NCBI GenBank assembly: GCA_002104895.1 | Contig: MCFG01000075.1 | Coordinates: 137,501 to 201,500, forward strand | From: Anaeromyces robustus | Taxonomy: Eukaryota; Neocallimastigomycota; Neocallimastigomycetes; Neocallimastigales; Neocallimastigaceae | Direction of reading: 5' to 3' | DNA length: 64,000 nucleotides | In this document: positions 1-16,088 of the stretch, piece after piece | Position numbering within the stretch: position 1 is the stretch's first letter | How the letters are laid out: the number at the start of each line of letters is the position of its first letter | Made by a program: the position numbers and the translations under genes | Notes under the pieces: generated by a model | The model's database searches: none | What the model saw: the letters and a program-made list of their open reading frames with translations, nothing else | What the model was told of the DNA's origin: nothing

Positions 1-2080
1 TCCAATACATTTATAAATTGCACTAGTTACTAAAAGTTTTAATGGTTTTTCATTTGGATCATCATCATCTTCTTCTTCATCTTCATCCATTTTATTTTCA
101 TCTTTTTCATCTGGCCATCCTCCAATAACTGGAACAAGTATTTCACATACTTCTTCAAAATTTTCAATATTTAATTCTTTAAATACTTCTCCCATCCAAT
201 AAATGGAATTACGTTTATATTTTTTATTATTTTTCTTTGCTTCTCTTAATAAAATTTTTATGGCTTCAGCTCTCCAAGAAGAATCTTTATCTAATAATGG
301 TGAATTTTTACATGCAATTAAAACTGATGCATAGGCTTGTAACATAGATTCTTTACCTTCCCATATACGTCCAGAAAGAGCATTAATTAAAGTTGGCATA
401 AGAACATCAAGTTTCTTTTCAACATAAGATTCTTTTTTATTTTATATAATTATTTATTTATTTATTTATTAATTAATTAATTAATTAATTTATAAATAGA
501 ATATATATTATAAATATAAATATATATGAATTTTTTTATTTTTTATTTTTTATTATTATTATTTTTTTTCCATTAAATTATATATCTATATATTATTACT
601 TAATATATATATTTTTTTATATAATATATATATTTTTACCTATGGTTTTTGTAACTTCAATTAAAGTACAAGCTGCTTGTTTTTTAACTCTCCATGAATT
701 TGATACAAGATTATCATTAATAAAATTAGTAATTTCGTCCATATATAATTTCATTGCACCTATACTACCAGCTGTATTATCATCCCATACATCTCTCCAA
801 ATGTTTTTTATATTTTCATCTGGATCACATGATCCAAATATTGCTAATGGTAATACAATTTTTAAACAATTATTTTTAATTTGATCTGAAGCATGATTTG
901 AAATTTCTTTTAAAACTACAGCTGCCATAGTTCTATTTTCTTCCTCTATAGAGTTGATAAAGATAATTTTTTTTTTCAAAAAAAAAAAAAAAAAAAAAAA
1001 AAAAATAATAAAAAATAAAAAAAGGTTAATAATATTAAATTGATACTATACTTTTTTTTATTACATTTATTATATTTATTCATTATTATTATTATTGTAA
1101 ATTTTTTTTACCATCATTTTCAATATATTGCTTAGTGATTTTTTTAATAAATTTTGAAAGTGCTTGATAGGATGCAACATGTGCAACATAACCAATACTA
1201 GAGGAATATAATTTTCTGATTGTCATATTTCTATCTGATTGAGTAGAACTAAAATAAAATTAAATTATATTTTTTATTATTTAGTTTCATTATTATTATT
1301 ATTTTTTTCATTAATATAAAAAAAAATTATATATTACTACAACCACTACTACTACTACTATAATAGTATTAATAATAATATAGTAATGGTAATTATAATA
1401 ATAAAATAATAATAATAATAATCAATCTTACGCTAATGCTTTTAAGATATTATCAGCATATGGTTTTACAATTAATGGTTTACGAAGAGTTAAACTAACA
1501 ACAAATCTAGCTGTACCAGCCTATAATTAACATTAATAACAAAATATATATATATATATTTAATTTTTATAATATGTATTATATATTTTATTTTAAAAGA
1601 AATAAAAAATAATTATTATTATTTTACATATATTTATTTATTTATTTATAATAAATATTATAAAGAGAAAACAAAAAAAATTTTTTTTTTTTTTTTTACC
1701 TTTGATGGGAAACCAACAGCTTTTCTAATTAAAGTACAAATTTCTGGAGAAAGAGATTTCATAACATCATCATCAATATGTTCAATACAATTTTCAATAG
1801 CTTCAATAATTGGTGAAGATTTTGTAGCATTTAATCTAATATTATCTAATTGTTGAGTTTTATCTGTATGGAAACTTAAATAATTAATAGCTTGAGGTTC
1901 TAAACTTGAAAGTGATTCTAATAAAATTGAAATAATTTCAGTAATATGTGGTTTTAAAAGAACTCCTGAAGTTTTACATAATTTAAATACTGTATTTAAT
2001 GCAAAAAGTCTGACTTCTTCAGCAGGTGATGGTAAACTATTTTATTATTATTTAATATTAAAAATAATAAATAAATATTG

Positions 2081-2113
<33 letters not shown>

Positions 2114-5100
2114 AATATAAAAATATTAATTTAATTATAGAAAAAAAAAAAAAAATAACATATATACCCTTTTTTTAATAAGAAAGGAAGAATAATATTC
2201 ATAGTTTTTTGACCATTTTCAGGTGATACAACAGATGGATCACAATTACTAACAGTAATTTTTGTTAAGACTTTACATGCTGAAAATGCAGCAATTCTAA
2301 CACTTTCCTTTTTATTTATTATTATTATTATTTTAATAATAATAAATAAATAAATATATAAATAATATATATATAATATATATAAAATATATATTTAATT
2401 AATAATTATTAATTGAATTATTATTAATTGCTATTAAATTATTATAATATTAATAAAAAAATTATATAATAAATATTTATTATTTTTTCAATTTTATTTT
2501 TTTTTAACTTATTGAATATTACTTTAACATCATCTAATACTCTGAAAGTCATATTCCATAAATCTTCTAAATATTTTTCTAATTGACTAATTTTTCTTCC
2601 ATGTAATAAATCCGCTAAAGCTAAACAACTTGATTCACGAGTTCTCCACATTCTATCACCAAGACCATTAATTAATTCTACAATAATGACATCAAAATAT
2701 TTATCAACAGCTTCTTTTGGATTAGTAACTAATGATTTCCAAACTTGTTTCATTGCCGTATTTACTTTAACATTTGGATCAAATTGGAATCTATAAAGTT
2801 TTGGAATAAGTGTTGGAAGATGTGGAAGAAGATCATTTCTTGCTTGTGACATAATAACAGAGAAACCAAGGGATGCACCTCTTCTTGAATTCCTTTATTT
2901 ATTAAATTTATATATATATATATATTTAATTAATAATGAATAATATCATTTTTAATATATAATTTTATATACAATTTAATTTAATTTAATTATGAATGAT
3001 AATTATAATTAATTATTTAGTATATATTACCATATAGCATTATGAGAAGCTAAACAATTAAAGAACAAATTAAAAGTAAAAAAAAAAAAATAGTTAAGAT
3101 TATAATTATTAACATTATTATCATTTAAAATTTTAAAATTTTATTATTATAAATCACATATTATAAATATTAATTTTATTATAAAAAAAAAGTATTTGTT
3201 AATGTAATTACCAAGATTCATGAATTTATATATAAGATCAGGTTGATTCATATCAGAAGCTAAACCAAGTAAATCTTTATAAGTTGAAAGTTGAGATCCA
3301 TCTGGAGTTGTTCCAAGATTATTAAATATTTGAGTATTTTCATTAACTTTTTCCATTTTTCTACCTTCACTTAAAGTATTAACTAAAGAACCTACTAAAT
3401 CTTGTTTAACCGTATCATTACCTAAATCGTAAACAAGACCAATACCTTTTGATGCAACTTCTTGTGTAAATTCATCTTTATCAGCCAATAAATATGAAAA
3501 TGCTGAGTGAATATCTGGTAATTTTTCCTATTAATCATTATTATTAATATTAATTATTAATAAAATTCATAATTAGAATATATATATTTATATTAAACAA
3601 TAATAATTTATATAAAATAATATAGTATAATTTAATATATATATATATATTTAATTTATTCTATATCAATATATTAAACTTACTTGAATATATGGTAATT
3701 TTGAAGTATATTTAACAATACATAATAACCATATACAAACAATTTTACATCTATTTGGACGACCACTTTTTAACATATCATTTAAACATTTAGATAAGAA
3801 AGTTTCAACAATCTTATCATCTTGTGTACTGTGTCCTTCAGATGGAAATTGTACATCTGAAATATCAATATATTTATCCATAAGAGTAGAATTCCAACCA
3901 CCAATAATAATTGAAATAGCTTCACCTAAAGTGAAAAGCATTTCAACATTTTTACTCATATTTTCAGCAAATGTAAAGAATTTTTCTATAATTTCATTAG
4001 CAAGTGATGAAGTTCCTAATGCTAAAAAGGCAAGTGTCATAATAATATTTTCTTGGATTTTAGAATCCTTTGTATTATTAAATATTTTAATTAATTTATC
4101 CAATAAACTTTTAGAACAAATCTTATCATCATTTTCTTTATCTTTACCTTTTTCATTATCATTATTATCATTATTATTATTATTATTATTAAAATCTAAT
4201 GGATTTTTAGAATATTTACAAATTTCTGATAATGAATTACATGCACCAATAATAATAATTTGTGATTTAATATCTAAAAAGTTTATGACTGTTTGAATTA
4301 AAGTTTCATAAAGGTTTTCATTTCCTGGTGATGTTTTTAATATATCTCTATAAATCATTGGATATCTTAATTGTAATTTACCAAGAATATAACCAATACC
4401 CATAAGAGCACCATGTTGATATTCAACTGTCATTTTCTTTTGATCATCTTTAGTTGTTAAAATATTTAAGAATTTCATTAAAAGTTCAATGACAGTGGTA
4501 TTATTTTTATCAGCATTTTCTGTAGCCACAATACCAAGAATATGACTCATAGAATTTCTTGTTTCTGTTTTTAATGAATAAATAAAGGATTCAATCCAAG
4601 AAATTTTATTATGATAATTAGCAAGAAGTTCACTTGGACTGAAACATACTAATTCATATAAACAAGCAGAAGCTATAGCATGTACCATTGGATTTCCTAA
4701 ATCAATATTTAATAACATTTCAAGTAATGCAAAATAAAGATTTATTGGACTTTCTTCCTTTTTACTGTAATTTTGAGTTTCATTCCAGAAAGATTTTAAA
4801 AGAGTTTTAATTTTATTACTAGTTTCTTTTGTCATAATAGTTTCTTCTGTAACTTTTCCTAATTCATCAATTTGAACTTTTGGATCTGCAGTGACAATAA
4901 TTAAAGATCTTAAAAATTCTAACATAGCACAATATGATTCAGCATTAATATATGGAATAATTTCAGTAATTCTTTGACCTTCATATGGAATGTTATATTC
5001 ATTTCTTTTAATCTTTGATAATATTTGCGAATTTATAATATCCATAACTTCTTTAAAACTTGGTAAATCATTTTGATTTTTAACAAAAGATAAACTATAA

Positions 5101-5137
5101 TAATGTAAAACAAAAAAAAAAAAAAGCATAATAATAA

Positions 5138-5173
<36 letters not shown>

Positions 5174-5241
5174 CATCATCATTATCATTATCATTATCAT
5201 CATTAATATTAATATAACCATAATACATATTATTTATAGTA

Positions 5242-5308
<67 letters not shown>

Positions 5309-8275
5309 ATATTTATAACATACCCTGCTTTTGAAAGTTCTCTAATTTCTAATCTAGAATTACCTGAGCCGATAAAGCATAAATATCTTGATAATGCATG
5401 TGAAAATGGGAATAATGAAGTACAGTATTTAATTTGACAATAAGTAGTATAATATTCAGTCTAATAATACATAATAAATAAAATAAATAAATAAATAAAA
5501 TATATATTATGTTAATAATAGTAAATATTTTTTATTATATTATTTATAAATATATTATGTTAATAATAGTAATTATTTTTTATTATATTATTTATAAATA
5601 TATTATGTTAATAATAGTAATTATTTTTTATTATATTATTTATAAATATATTATGTTAATAATAGTAATTATTTTTTATTATATTATTAATTAAAATATA
5701 GTGTACTGAATAAATTATATTATTACCTTTCCAATATTATCATAAAGAATACCTTCTAATACATTTTTAATAATATCACTTTTTTCGACTTTACTAATGG
5801 AATCACAAATAGAAACTAAACAATTTTTAACTGATGGTTTGACATTAGGTGATTCTTTTGGTAATAAACCAAATAATTTTTCAATAAGACTTATATCATT
5901 AATAATTAATTCAGGTAAACGTTCAGCAAGTAATCCAATAGTTTCATAGGCATAACATAGAAGTCCTTCTTGATCAATACCTCTTTCAAATTGGTGTTCA
6001 TCTATATATTTATTAAAACCTGTTAATAATACTGGACCAACGGTTTTAAGAATTTTTTCATTTGTCTAAAATAATATATAATAATCAACCACAATAAAAC
6101 AGTAAAAAAAAAAAAATTTTGAATTAAAAAATAATAGGATTTTAATTTAAATTATAATATTTTGAATATAATTATAAAAATATTATTATATTAAATATAT
6201 ATATATATATATTTACCATTCTTGCAATCCTATGTAAATTTTAATCAATTAAAAGAAATATATATAAATATTATTATTATAATTATTATTATTGTTGATG
6301 TTAATGTGGATATTTTTAAACATATATAATTATTTACGATAATCAATTAATAATTCTTTTAGTTAATATATACCATTGTGTAAATATCATTCCAGATTTT
6401 CTTAATTTTACATTTGTATCAGCCCCTACATTGATAATTTAAATTATAAATATATATATATATATTGATTTATAATTATTAAAATTACTTAAAAATAAAA
6501 AAGTGAAAAAAAAATTATTATTATAGAGATTACAAACCATAAAGACTATCAAAACAAACTTGAATAAAGTTTGGTGAAGTATTAGCTGCGCATATTGATT
6601 TTTCCAAATAATTCATAATTTTTAATTTTATATTATTTGAAGCTGGTTTTCTTATATCAGCTTCTTTAACTAATTAATATAATACATTACATATTATTAT
6701 ATAATATATATATAATCGTTGTTATTATTATTATATTATTATTATTATATTATTATTTATAATATATAATATCAAAAAATATTAATATTAATCATATATA
6801 ATATATAATAATTAATATTATAATCATAGTAATTACTTTTATTATTTTGTGTTCCTTGGTATAATTTATATAGTTCATCAATAACTTCTTGTTTTTCCAT
6901 ATCTGGATTTCTAATTTTTTTAAGAGCACTATCACCAAGGTTTGCCACCTCATAATTAGAGTCGACAGATGCTATAAGAAAAACAATAAATCTATTAATA
7001 TTCATTATCTTATTAGGAATTAGATCAGACATAGTAAAACGAACAACATTTACCTATGTAATATGAAATGTAATATAATATATATAATAATAAATAAGAA
7101 GAAGAAAAAAATATTTTAAATTTTGTATATTAGTTTAGTATATTATTTAATTTTATTGTAATATAGTGTATATATAATATCATAATAAATATAAATACTA
7201 ATATACTAATATACTAATATATAATAATATATAATATATATATGTCAAAGTTTTTTAAATTACTTTAGTTGAAGATAATTCTGCTGATTTTGTCCAATTT
7301 GCTTTTCCATTATTTGTAACAAAATTCATAGCATTTGTTGATAATCCTGGAGAAACAATTTGAGGTTTGTCAGGAGCAGAAGGTATATATAATAACATAT
7401 CAGCAAATTTTTCTAAAATGAACTTTAAATCATTTTGATATTCATTAAAGTTAAATATATCATGATTTTTTGCTTTTGAAAATTCGACTCGTCTTTTATT
7501 AAAACATTCTAATGTCTTTTATAAAAATTAATGCATCAATATAAATTATATAATAAATATAATAAAATATTCATTATTATATATGGTATATTAATTAAAT
7601 TTTTAATTATTATTATTATTATTATTATTATTTTCTAAATAAATTATTTAAATAAATTGTAATAACAAAATTTTATATACAGATATGAAAATTTGAAATA
7701 TTTGAATTTTTTGAGCATTGTTTCTTTTCGAAATGTTTTGTATTAATTTTGGAATTAAAGCGACTTTTTCCTGTAATATATTTTTAAAAATTGAAGAAGC
7801 AAATGACATTTGATATAAATTATATATAATTTGAAAACATTATAGTAACAATTACAACAATAACAATAGTGATAAAAATAATTTTAATAATAATAATAAA
7901 ATTAATAATTATGTTAAAAATTTATTCATTTATATTTAAATGTTCTAAAAATATTATATTTATTATATAAATGTATAAAATGGACATAAAAAAATAATTT
8001 TATAATTAATATTATTTTTACTTCTTCGGTAGAACGGTTAAATGCTATTTCAAGGAAAAGTAATGAGAAATTGCTAACGAAATTCGAAGAATTGTCAGAA
8101 GTAAATAATTCAAGTAGTTTATTAGTTGGAAGTTTTATATCAGTATTTGACTTTATTCTTTTACTTATATGATTACAAATAGATAAAACCTTTTAATTGC
8201 ATTTAAAAAAAAAAAAAGATAAATAAATGAAACAATAATAATAATAATGATAATAATTTAAATATAAAATGTATG

Positions 8276-8310
<35 letters not shown>

Positions 8311-8601
8311 ATAAGAATTGAATTAATAATATATATTAATAATATTAATGTATAAATCATCAATTATATTATTTTCAATAAAATAAGTAATATATATAAA
8401 TATTCATAATTTTCATTAATTTAACATTAAATTCTTAATTTTCATTTCAACCTTTTGTCTAACATTATCATGAGGACTTCCTAACTTTAATAATACCGGA
8501 CACAAGAATACATTAATACATTTTTCAAATTGTTCATTATTACTTGCTAATGCAATTCTTAATTCAACGTTTTCTAACAATTCAATTTCTTTTTCAGCCA
8601 T
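1..8601 (-). CDS. ECM29: Proteasome adaptor and scaffold ECM29 (partial, 20 exons visible)
   Basis: HEAT-repeat protein that binds the 26S proteasome, tethers core to regulatory particle and takes part in its quality control. The N-terminus (LENVELRIALASNNEQFEKC, then VFLCPVLLKLGSP) matches the ECM29 start, and later segments (VASKGIGLVYDLGN, LIYKFMNLASHNAIWNSRRG, WRTRESSCLALADLLHGR) match the family throughout. Exons, all in phase: 8601-8452, 8189-8022, 7770-7681, 7515-7264, 7053-6837, 6669-6538, 6425-6374, 6229-6217, 6065-5727, 5460-5324, 5094-3684, 3527-3212, 3049-3031, 2892-2523, 2307-2168, 2036-1700, 1520-1432, 1248-1112, 945-640, 431-1. This gives about 1702 residues; the family is about 1850, so roughly 150 C-terminal residues lie beyond the left edge. 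Exons of 13 and 19 nt are notable. The Asn/Asp-rich reading frame at about 5100-5228 is intron sequence. Confidence 0.95.
5508..5694. repeat. 48-bp minisatellite inside an ECM29 intron
   Basis: About four head-to-tail copies of a 48-base unit beginning ATGTTAATAATAG lie in the intron between the exons at 5727-6065 and 5324-5460. Because 48 is divisible by three the array stays open on the plus strand, giving a repetitive 16-residue pattern (MLIIVIIFYYIIYKYI); this is a by-product and not a gene. Confidence 0.85.
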
Positions 8602-9556
<955 letters not shown>

Positions 9557-10616
9557 ATGAATACAGCTACTAATCCGGATCAAGATTTAATTACTCAAAT
9601 GCAAAATGTTCTAATGGGAGTAAATATGAAAAATGATTTTTGTATATTATTATTATGGATAATAAATTAGATTTCAAAATTTGAAGATTTCTATATTAAA
9701 AAAAAATTTATTAAAATGTCAAAGTGTAATAACTAAAATAAATTTATTGTATTTATTTCAAAAATATATTTTTTCACTGAAAAAAAAGTTATCTTCAATG
9801 ATGTATACAGGAATTGGTGTACTTCAACGGGATGCAAATTTAATATCAGTTAATCCTAATATACCGGTTACTGAATGGACTCGTAATACTTTTTAAAATA
9901 TTTGTTAATATAATTTGATATTATAAAATCAATGATAATAGTTGAAATTTGAATTTTTTAACAAAAATAATAATAATAAAGAAACTAAAATTTATCATTT
10001 AAAATTTCATTAAATTTAAATAAAAAAAAAAAAAACAAATAAAATTAGCCGAAGAAGTTAAAGAAAGACATGAATCAAATCAAAGTAAGGATAAATGCTT
10101 GATAAAAGTTTTATAAATGCAGTATATTCCCTTTTATATATAATATACATACATATATATAAAATATAAAATATTAACAATATTCTATTCAATAAAAAAA
10201 AAATGATTTCAATTTAATAAAAAAATGAATATCAATAGGATTTATTGAAGATATATCTAAAGATATAACACAAACGTCAGTAGAAATAGAAAAATTGATA
10301 GATTCTATACCCAGAATATCATGCAATGAGGATAAACAAGTTAGCATAATAAATTGATTATTATTTTTTAATAACTTTATAAATTGTTATTTTTTTTATA
10401 ATCAAAATATATAATAATGTTTTATTTTTTATTTTTAAACAAAAAAAATACAAAAAAAAAAAAAAAAAAGATTGAAGTATTGGAAAAAATAGAAGAAGAA
10501 AGTAAAAATGCAGGAAATAAATTAGAAAGCATAATAAGTGAAGCTGGTATTAAATATTTATATTTTTTTTAAATATATATATATATTTATCAATTTTTTT
10601 TTTATTTTTAATATTA

Positions 10617-10651
<35 letters not shown>

Positions 10652-10751
10652 TTTTTTTATATATTTGACATCTTATATATAAACTAAAGAAAAACTACTA
10701 GAAGATGTTCGTTCTTCTCTGAGATACATAATGGAAACTTCAAATAAATGA
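9557..10751 (+). CDS. MED21: Mediator complex subunit MED21 (SRB7), 6 exons
   Basis: Small coiled-coil subunit of the Mediator middle module, which links transcription factors to RNA polymerase II. Exons 9557-9619, 9789-9882, 10049-10084, 10239-10339, 10471-10546 and 10690-10751 join in phase to exactly 144 codons, 143 residues plus TGA; known MED21 proteins are about 140-145 residues. Recognisable segments are DLITQMQNVL, MMYTGIGVLQRDA, then DITQTSVEIEKLIDSIPRIS (family pattern of paired helices ending in the LIDSLP motif) and the C-terminal coiled coil IEVLEKIEEESKNAGNKLE. Exon 2 starts after an AAG acceptor; the donor GTTAGC at 10340 is slightly unusual. The longest uninterrupted frame in the locus (9681-9896) starts in an intron and runs past the exon 2 donor, so it misrepresents the gene. 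Confidence 0.9.
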
Positions 10752-10877
10752 TAATAATAATAATAATTATAAGAATATTTATAAAATTAAATGAAAAGCA
10801 ACATATATTATATTACTCATTATTTCATCATACTTATCCTATTTAATCAATAATATCAGTATTTTAATAATAATATC

Positions 10878-10918
10878 AAAAAGATGTATTAATTAAATAT
10901 ATATTAATACGTCTTTTT
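10878..10918. repeat. Small hairpin between convergent MED21 and RAS genes
   Basis: 16-base arms (10878-10893 and 10903-10918) pair with a single mismatch that would be a G-U pair in one transcript, with a 9-base A/T loop. It sits just after the MED21 stop in the roughly 1.1-kb convergent interval. The rest of 10752-11838 is A/T-rich 3' flanking DNA with a T-rich stretch next to the RAS stop; I see no gene in it. Confidence 0.4.
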
Positions 10919-10968
10919 AATATCTAATTTATTTTTATTTTTCTTGTACACAAATATACAAATTAGAC

Positions 10969-11000
<32 letters not shown>

Positions 11001-11838
11001 CTTTTTATTTTTTTATAATTTACTAATAAAAATAATATATATAATATATAACTAAATAATAAATATATAGATTCCTTTTTAAATTATATAAATTTTATTT
11101 TTAATTTTTTTTATTTATTATATAACAATAAAAGTATAAAAATAATTAACAGATACTTTATTAAATTACATGATGGTTTTTTATATAATAATATATTATA
11201 TATTATTTATATATATGTATATACTTATATTTTTTTTAATAATATAAAATAATTATATTAAAATTGGGAATATGTCATGATAAAGAAAAATAAAAAGAAG
11301 AAAAATAAAAAAAAAGAAAAAGAAAGCAGAATATAATTACTATATAAATTGTTTATAATATTTATATATTTATTATTAAATTAATAATATAAAAATATAA
11401 TTATAATAATGATTAAAGAAAAGGAAGGATATTAAAAAAAATATTTTTTTTTCTTCTTTATTAAAACGATTTAATATCTTCACATTTCTTTATAATTATT
11501 AATATTATATTCTTAAATATGTTCAATGGTTTTTTAATTTTTTGGATATTTTATATTTTATATATATATTTTTTATTTATTTTTAATTTTTTATATATAT
11601 TAATTATTTTTATTATAATATATATATTATAATTTATATTATTATTTTAATTTGTTTTAGTTTTATTTTATTCTAAATTTTAATTAGAATATCGTTAAAA
11701 TATAATTGTAATGGTGTTATATTTTTATTTTTTCTTTTTTCTTTTTTCTTTTTTTTTTGTTGTTGTTGAATTTCGATTTTTTTTTTTATGTTGATTTATT
11801 ATTTTTTTTTAATTTATATTTCCATAGTTAATAATCAT

Positions 11839-13431
11839 TTATAGAATAATACAACCCTTCTTTCCTTTTCCTTTTGCATCTTTACCATTTTGCTTAGAGT
11901 TACCCTTTGCATTTGGTGCAGCAGCAGCCTTCTTTCTACATTCTCTGACTAATTCATGGAAACTTTCAGTTACATTAATATTACTCTATTTTTATTAAAA
12001 ATAATGATAATGATAAAATATTATTTATTATTATTAGTATAAATTATTTATTTATATAATTTTGAGTTATAAATAAATAAATAAATCATTATATTTCAAT
12101 ATTGATATTTGAATTTAAAATTCTTATATTAAAATATATATTTTATAGTATTTCATAATTTTTTTTTTTTATCAAATTTATTATGTTTTTTTATACAATA
12201 AAATTTTTTAATTTTTATCCAATAATAACCTTTGCTGAAGTTTCTAAATATGGAATTTTATTTTGGGTACAGTATGCTTGGACAGCTTTTGTGTCAACTT
12301 CCTTTTCTGGTAAATCCTACAATAGATCAAATTTTAAAAATTTTAAAAAAAAAATTATTATATAAATGTAATTATAGTTAATTATAGTTATAGTTAATTA
12401 ATTAATTAATTATTAACAATTGAAAATGACGAAAAAAAAATTAATAAAATAAATATTAAAATAATCATGAGAGATTATAAAAAAAAAAGTGATATCTTAC
12501 ACATTTGTTACCACACATCATTAATGGGACACGTTTAGTATCCTTTAATTTTATAATTTGATCTTTCAATTGTTTAACTTCTTCAAATGTTGCAGCATCA
12601 TTTAAAGCAAATACTAATAAGAAACCTTTACCAGATTGGAAATGTTGATCTCTTAATGCAGTATATTCTTGCTATAAATTATTATATTTAATAAAAAAAA
12701 TTATATTTCATATATTTATGTACGTGTGTGTGTATAAAATAAAATAAAATAAAAATAAATTAATTAAAATAAAATAAATTAAATTAAATTAAAATAGATT
12801 AAAAATTATATAAGCTATTCAAGACTTACTTGTCCAGCAGTATCTACAATATTTACAATACAAGGTATTTCATCAACAACAATACTCTTTCTGTAATTTT
12901 CCTCTATATATATATATTTTTTTTTTTAAAAAAAAATAGCAAATATATTTTTAATGGAAGAATAAAATAAAAATAAATAAAAAAAAAATAAAAAAAAAAA
13001 AGAAAAGTTAATAAAAAAACCAACAGTTATTTTATAAATATATTCCACTATTCAATATTACGTAATTTATTATTATTATTATTATTTATTTATTTATTTC
13101 ATAATTTTAAACATTTACCAATGGTTGGATCATAATCACTAGTAAATTCATCTTTTAAGAAACGTACTGTTAAACATGATTTACCAACACCACCACTACC
13201 AACAACGACCTAAAATTTATAAATTAATAAAATTATTCGTGTTATTACTAAAAATAAAAAGTAATAATATAAAAAACGCCTTTTTTTTTCAATTTCATTT
13301 TCTTATATATATATATATATATATTTATTTCAACTTTTCTTTCCTTATTAAAAAGAAAAATAAAATAAATAAAACATAATAATATATAAACTATTTACCA
13401 ATTCTTCAACTATTTGTGATTGATTATTCAT
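11839..13431 (-). CDS. Ras-family small GTPase, 6 exons, CAAX-terminated
   Basis: Membrane-anchored GTP/GDP switch. Exons 13431-13399, 13209-13119, 12903-12830, 12671-12501, 12316-12230 and 11985-11839 join in phase to 200 residues plus TAA. Seen motifs: P-loop GSGGVGKS (G1), effector loop [12 protein letters not shown] (G2), [14 protein letters not shown] (G3, with the catalytic Gln), NKCDL (G4), ETSAK (G5), then a lysine-rich tail and CIIL. By the usual CAAX rule the final Leu predicts geranylgeranylation. The effector loop and the DTAGQ-E-Y segment place it in the Ras/Rap branch and not Rho, Rab or Ran. The G3 residue after the Gln is Gln where most Ras proteins have Glu. The precise orthologue cannot be fixed by eye. 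Confidence 0.93.
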
Positions 13432-14239
13432 TTTAGTATTTTATTTATTAATGATTGATATAATTAACTATAATTTTTGGGTAAATAATACTGATTGAAT
13501 ACTAAAAGTTTTATAGAATCACGAATTTTTTTATGAAGAAAGTTTAATTATATAATAATAAAATAATATATATAAATATAATAAAAAATGTTAATAAGAA
13601 TAAAAAAATTACGAAATAAGTAGTTAATTTTATAAAATTTATTTATTTGAAGGAATATTAAAACAATATTATTTTTATTTTTTATTTTTATTTTTTATTT
13701 TATTTCATTTTATTTTTTATATATTTATTAATTTATTCTTTTCTTTCAATTTAGATAGAATAATATATTTATATATATTGTAAAAGTAATTTTTTAAAAA
13801 AAAAAAAGGAATGCTTAATATTTATATTTGATTTAAAATTATTTTAATATTTTATAATATTTATCAATAATTGCATTATAAAATATACGTGTTTTTCATT
13901 TTTTTTAATAATAAATTTTGTATCATTTTATGCTATATCTAAAGCTTCTGAAATAAAATATTTACAATTAATAATAATTACATATGAATTATTATTTTCC
14001 CCTTTTTAAAAAAATATAGTTCTTTTTTTTATTTTCTGTTTTAGAATAATATATTTTATATAATTATGGTTTTATTATTCGCATAAATAGTTAGATATAT
14101 ATTTGAATATTAATGTTGCTGAGTATTTTTATTAACATTATTTGTTGATTTTTTTTATATACAATTTCCTTTTTTTTTTTTTTTTTTTTTTTGTAAATAC
14201 TTTTTTTTTATTCTTTTATTTTACAGTAATACATAATAC

Positions 14240-14287
<48 letters not shown>

Positions 14288-15859
14288 TTTGTCTTTTCTA
14301 TATAATTATGTGATAAGTATGTTTAAATTTTACTGATAATATTCTTTATATAAATATAAAAAAAGTAATATATACAATATGAAACAACGATTTTTTTTAC
14401 TTTGTGTTTTTTTTTTTTTTTTTTTTTTTTTTATTTTTTTACTTTTTAAATATAATAAATAATAATTAAACCTTTTATATTTTTTTAAGAAAAAAAAATG
14501 TAAAAATAAAAATAAAACAAAATAAAAAAAAAAAAAATTCAAATAATTAGAATTAAGATATACAATTTTTATATAAAATAAGATTATTTTTTTTAAAATT
14601 GTATTAATTATTAAAAAAAATATTATATATCATAAAAAATAAAAGGAAAATAATATAAAATAAAACTAAAAATAAATAATATTAAATATAAAATACATAA
14701 AATTTAACTTTTTTTTTTTTTTTTTTGAAAAAAAAAATTAATTCTAATAAATATTTTATTTAGAATAATTAAAATATATATATATATATATATGTTTAAT
14801 TATAAAGAAAAATATAAATATAATAAAAAAAGATATTATAAAAATAATTATATAGTACGAATTTTAATTAATATTAAAACTAATTTTAAGTATAGTATTT
14901 CTTTATATTCATTAAGTTATTTTTTATACTAAGTTCATCTATTATACTAAATTATAAAATAAAGGTATTAATTTTTTTTAATATTAAAAAATCTTTAATA
15001 TCAAAGCATTATGAATAAAAAAATAAATATATATTAAAATAAAATTAAAGTTAACTATTTTTAAAATAATTAGAAATAGTAAAAAACAATAATAATAATC
15101 ACAATAATATATAGTTTAAATTTATAATTAAAAATAAGACATTTATTATTATATATAAAAACTGTATTATACATGTTGTTGTTTTAATTCAAATTAATAA
15201 ATAAAACGATGAAATAACAAATTTAAGCTTTTTTACTTTTTCAATGATTATTATATATTATAAAAATAAATATAATAATTCATATATATAATATTTAAAT
15301 AATTTATTAAATAATAAACGATAAAATATATATAATAAATAGTGTATAAATTAGTTAATAAAATATATAAACGAATATATAAAATGTAGCAGTTAATAAA
15401 GCTAGTTTATAGAAGATAATAAAATAATAATTAATATATTTTGATATGTTATATTTTTTATTATGATATAATTGTAATATTATATATACATTATAAAATA
15501 TCTATATTAATAATAGACTATTATTATTCATTTTTAAATATTAATAATTATTAATAATTATATTTTTAAATATATCATTGTACGAAAGAAAAAAAAGATA
15601 ATAAAAGGTAATAAATATTAATATAATAAAATGTAAATCACTAAAATTCTTTTTTTTTTTTTATCATTTAAAAATATATTTTTAACTTTAATAAAAATTA
15701 TTCATGTATTAAATAAAAGTATAATACATATAATATAGAAAAACGGTAATAATAATATTATACTTTTTAAAATTATTTCAGATAATATAGACATATTATA
15801 TGTTAAATAAGTAAATTTATAAGAATTATAAGAATTATAATAATAATAAAAAATATTGT

Positions 15860-15864
15860 AAAAG

Positions 15865-15944
<80 letters not shown>

Positions 15945-15945
15945 T

Positions 15946-15984
<39 letters not shown>

Positions 15985-16054
15985 TTATAATAATAATAAT
16001 AGTTTATAATAATAATAATCATAATAATAATAATTTATAATAATAATAATAGTT

Positions 16055-16086
<32 letters not shown>
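15860..16086. repeat. Interrupted (AAT)n array
   Basis: About 225 bases of AAT/ATA trinucleotide repeat, broken several times by the same short interruption TTTAT, giving a higher-order pattern of AAT blocks separated by AATTTATAAT. No coding context. Confidence 0.85.

Positions 16087-16088
<2 letters not shown>

Noticed and set aside
3666-5228. ECM29 frame starting at MYYGYININDD...
   Set aside because: The first ~45 codons are intron (acceptor TATTATAG just before 5094); exon 10 joins in phase at that point.
5509-5694. 61-codon repetitive frame
   Set aside because: Intronic 48-bp minisatellite whose period keeps it open.
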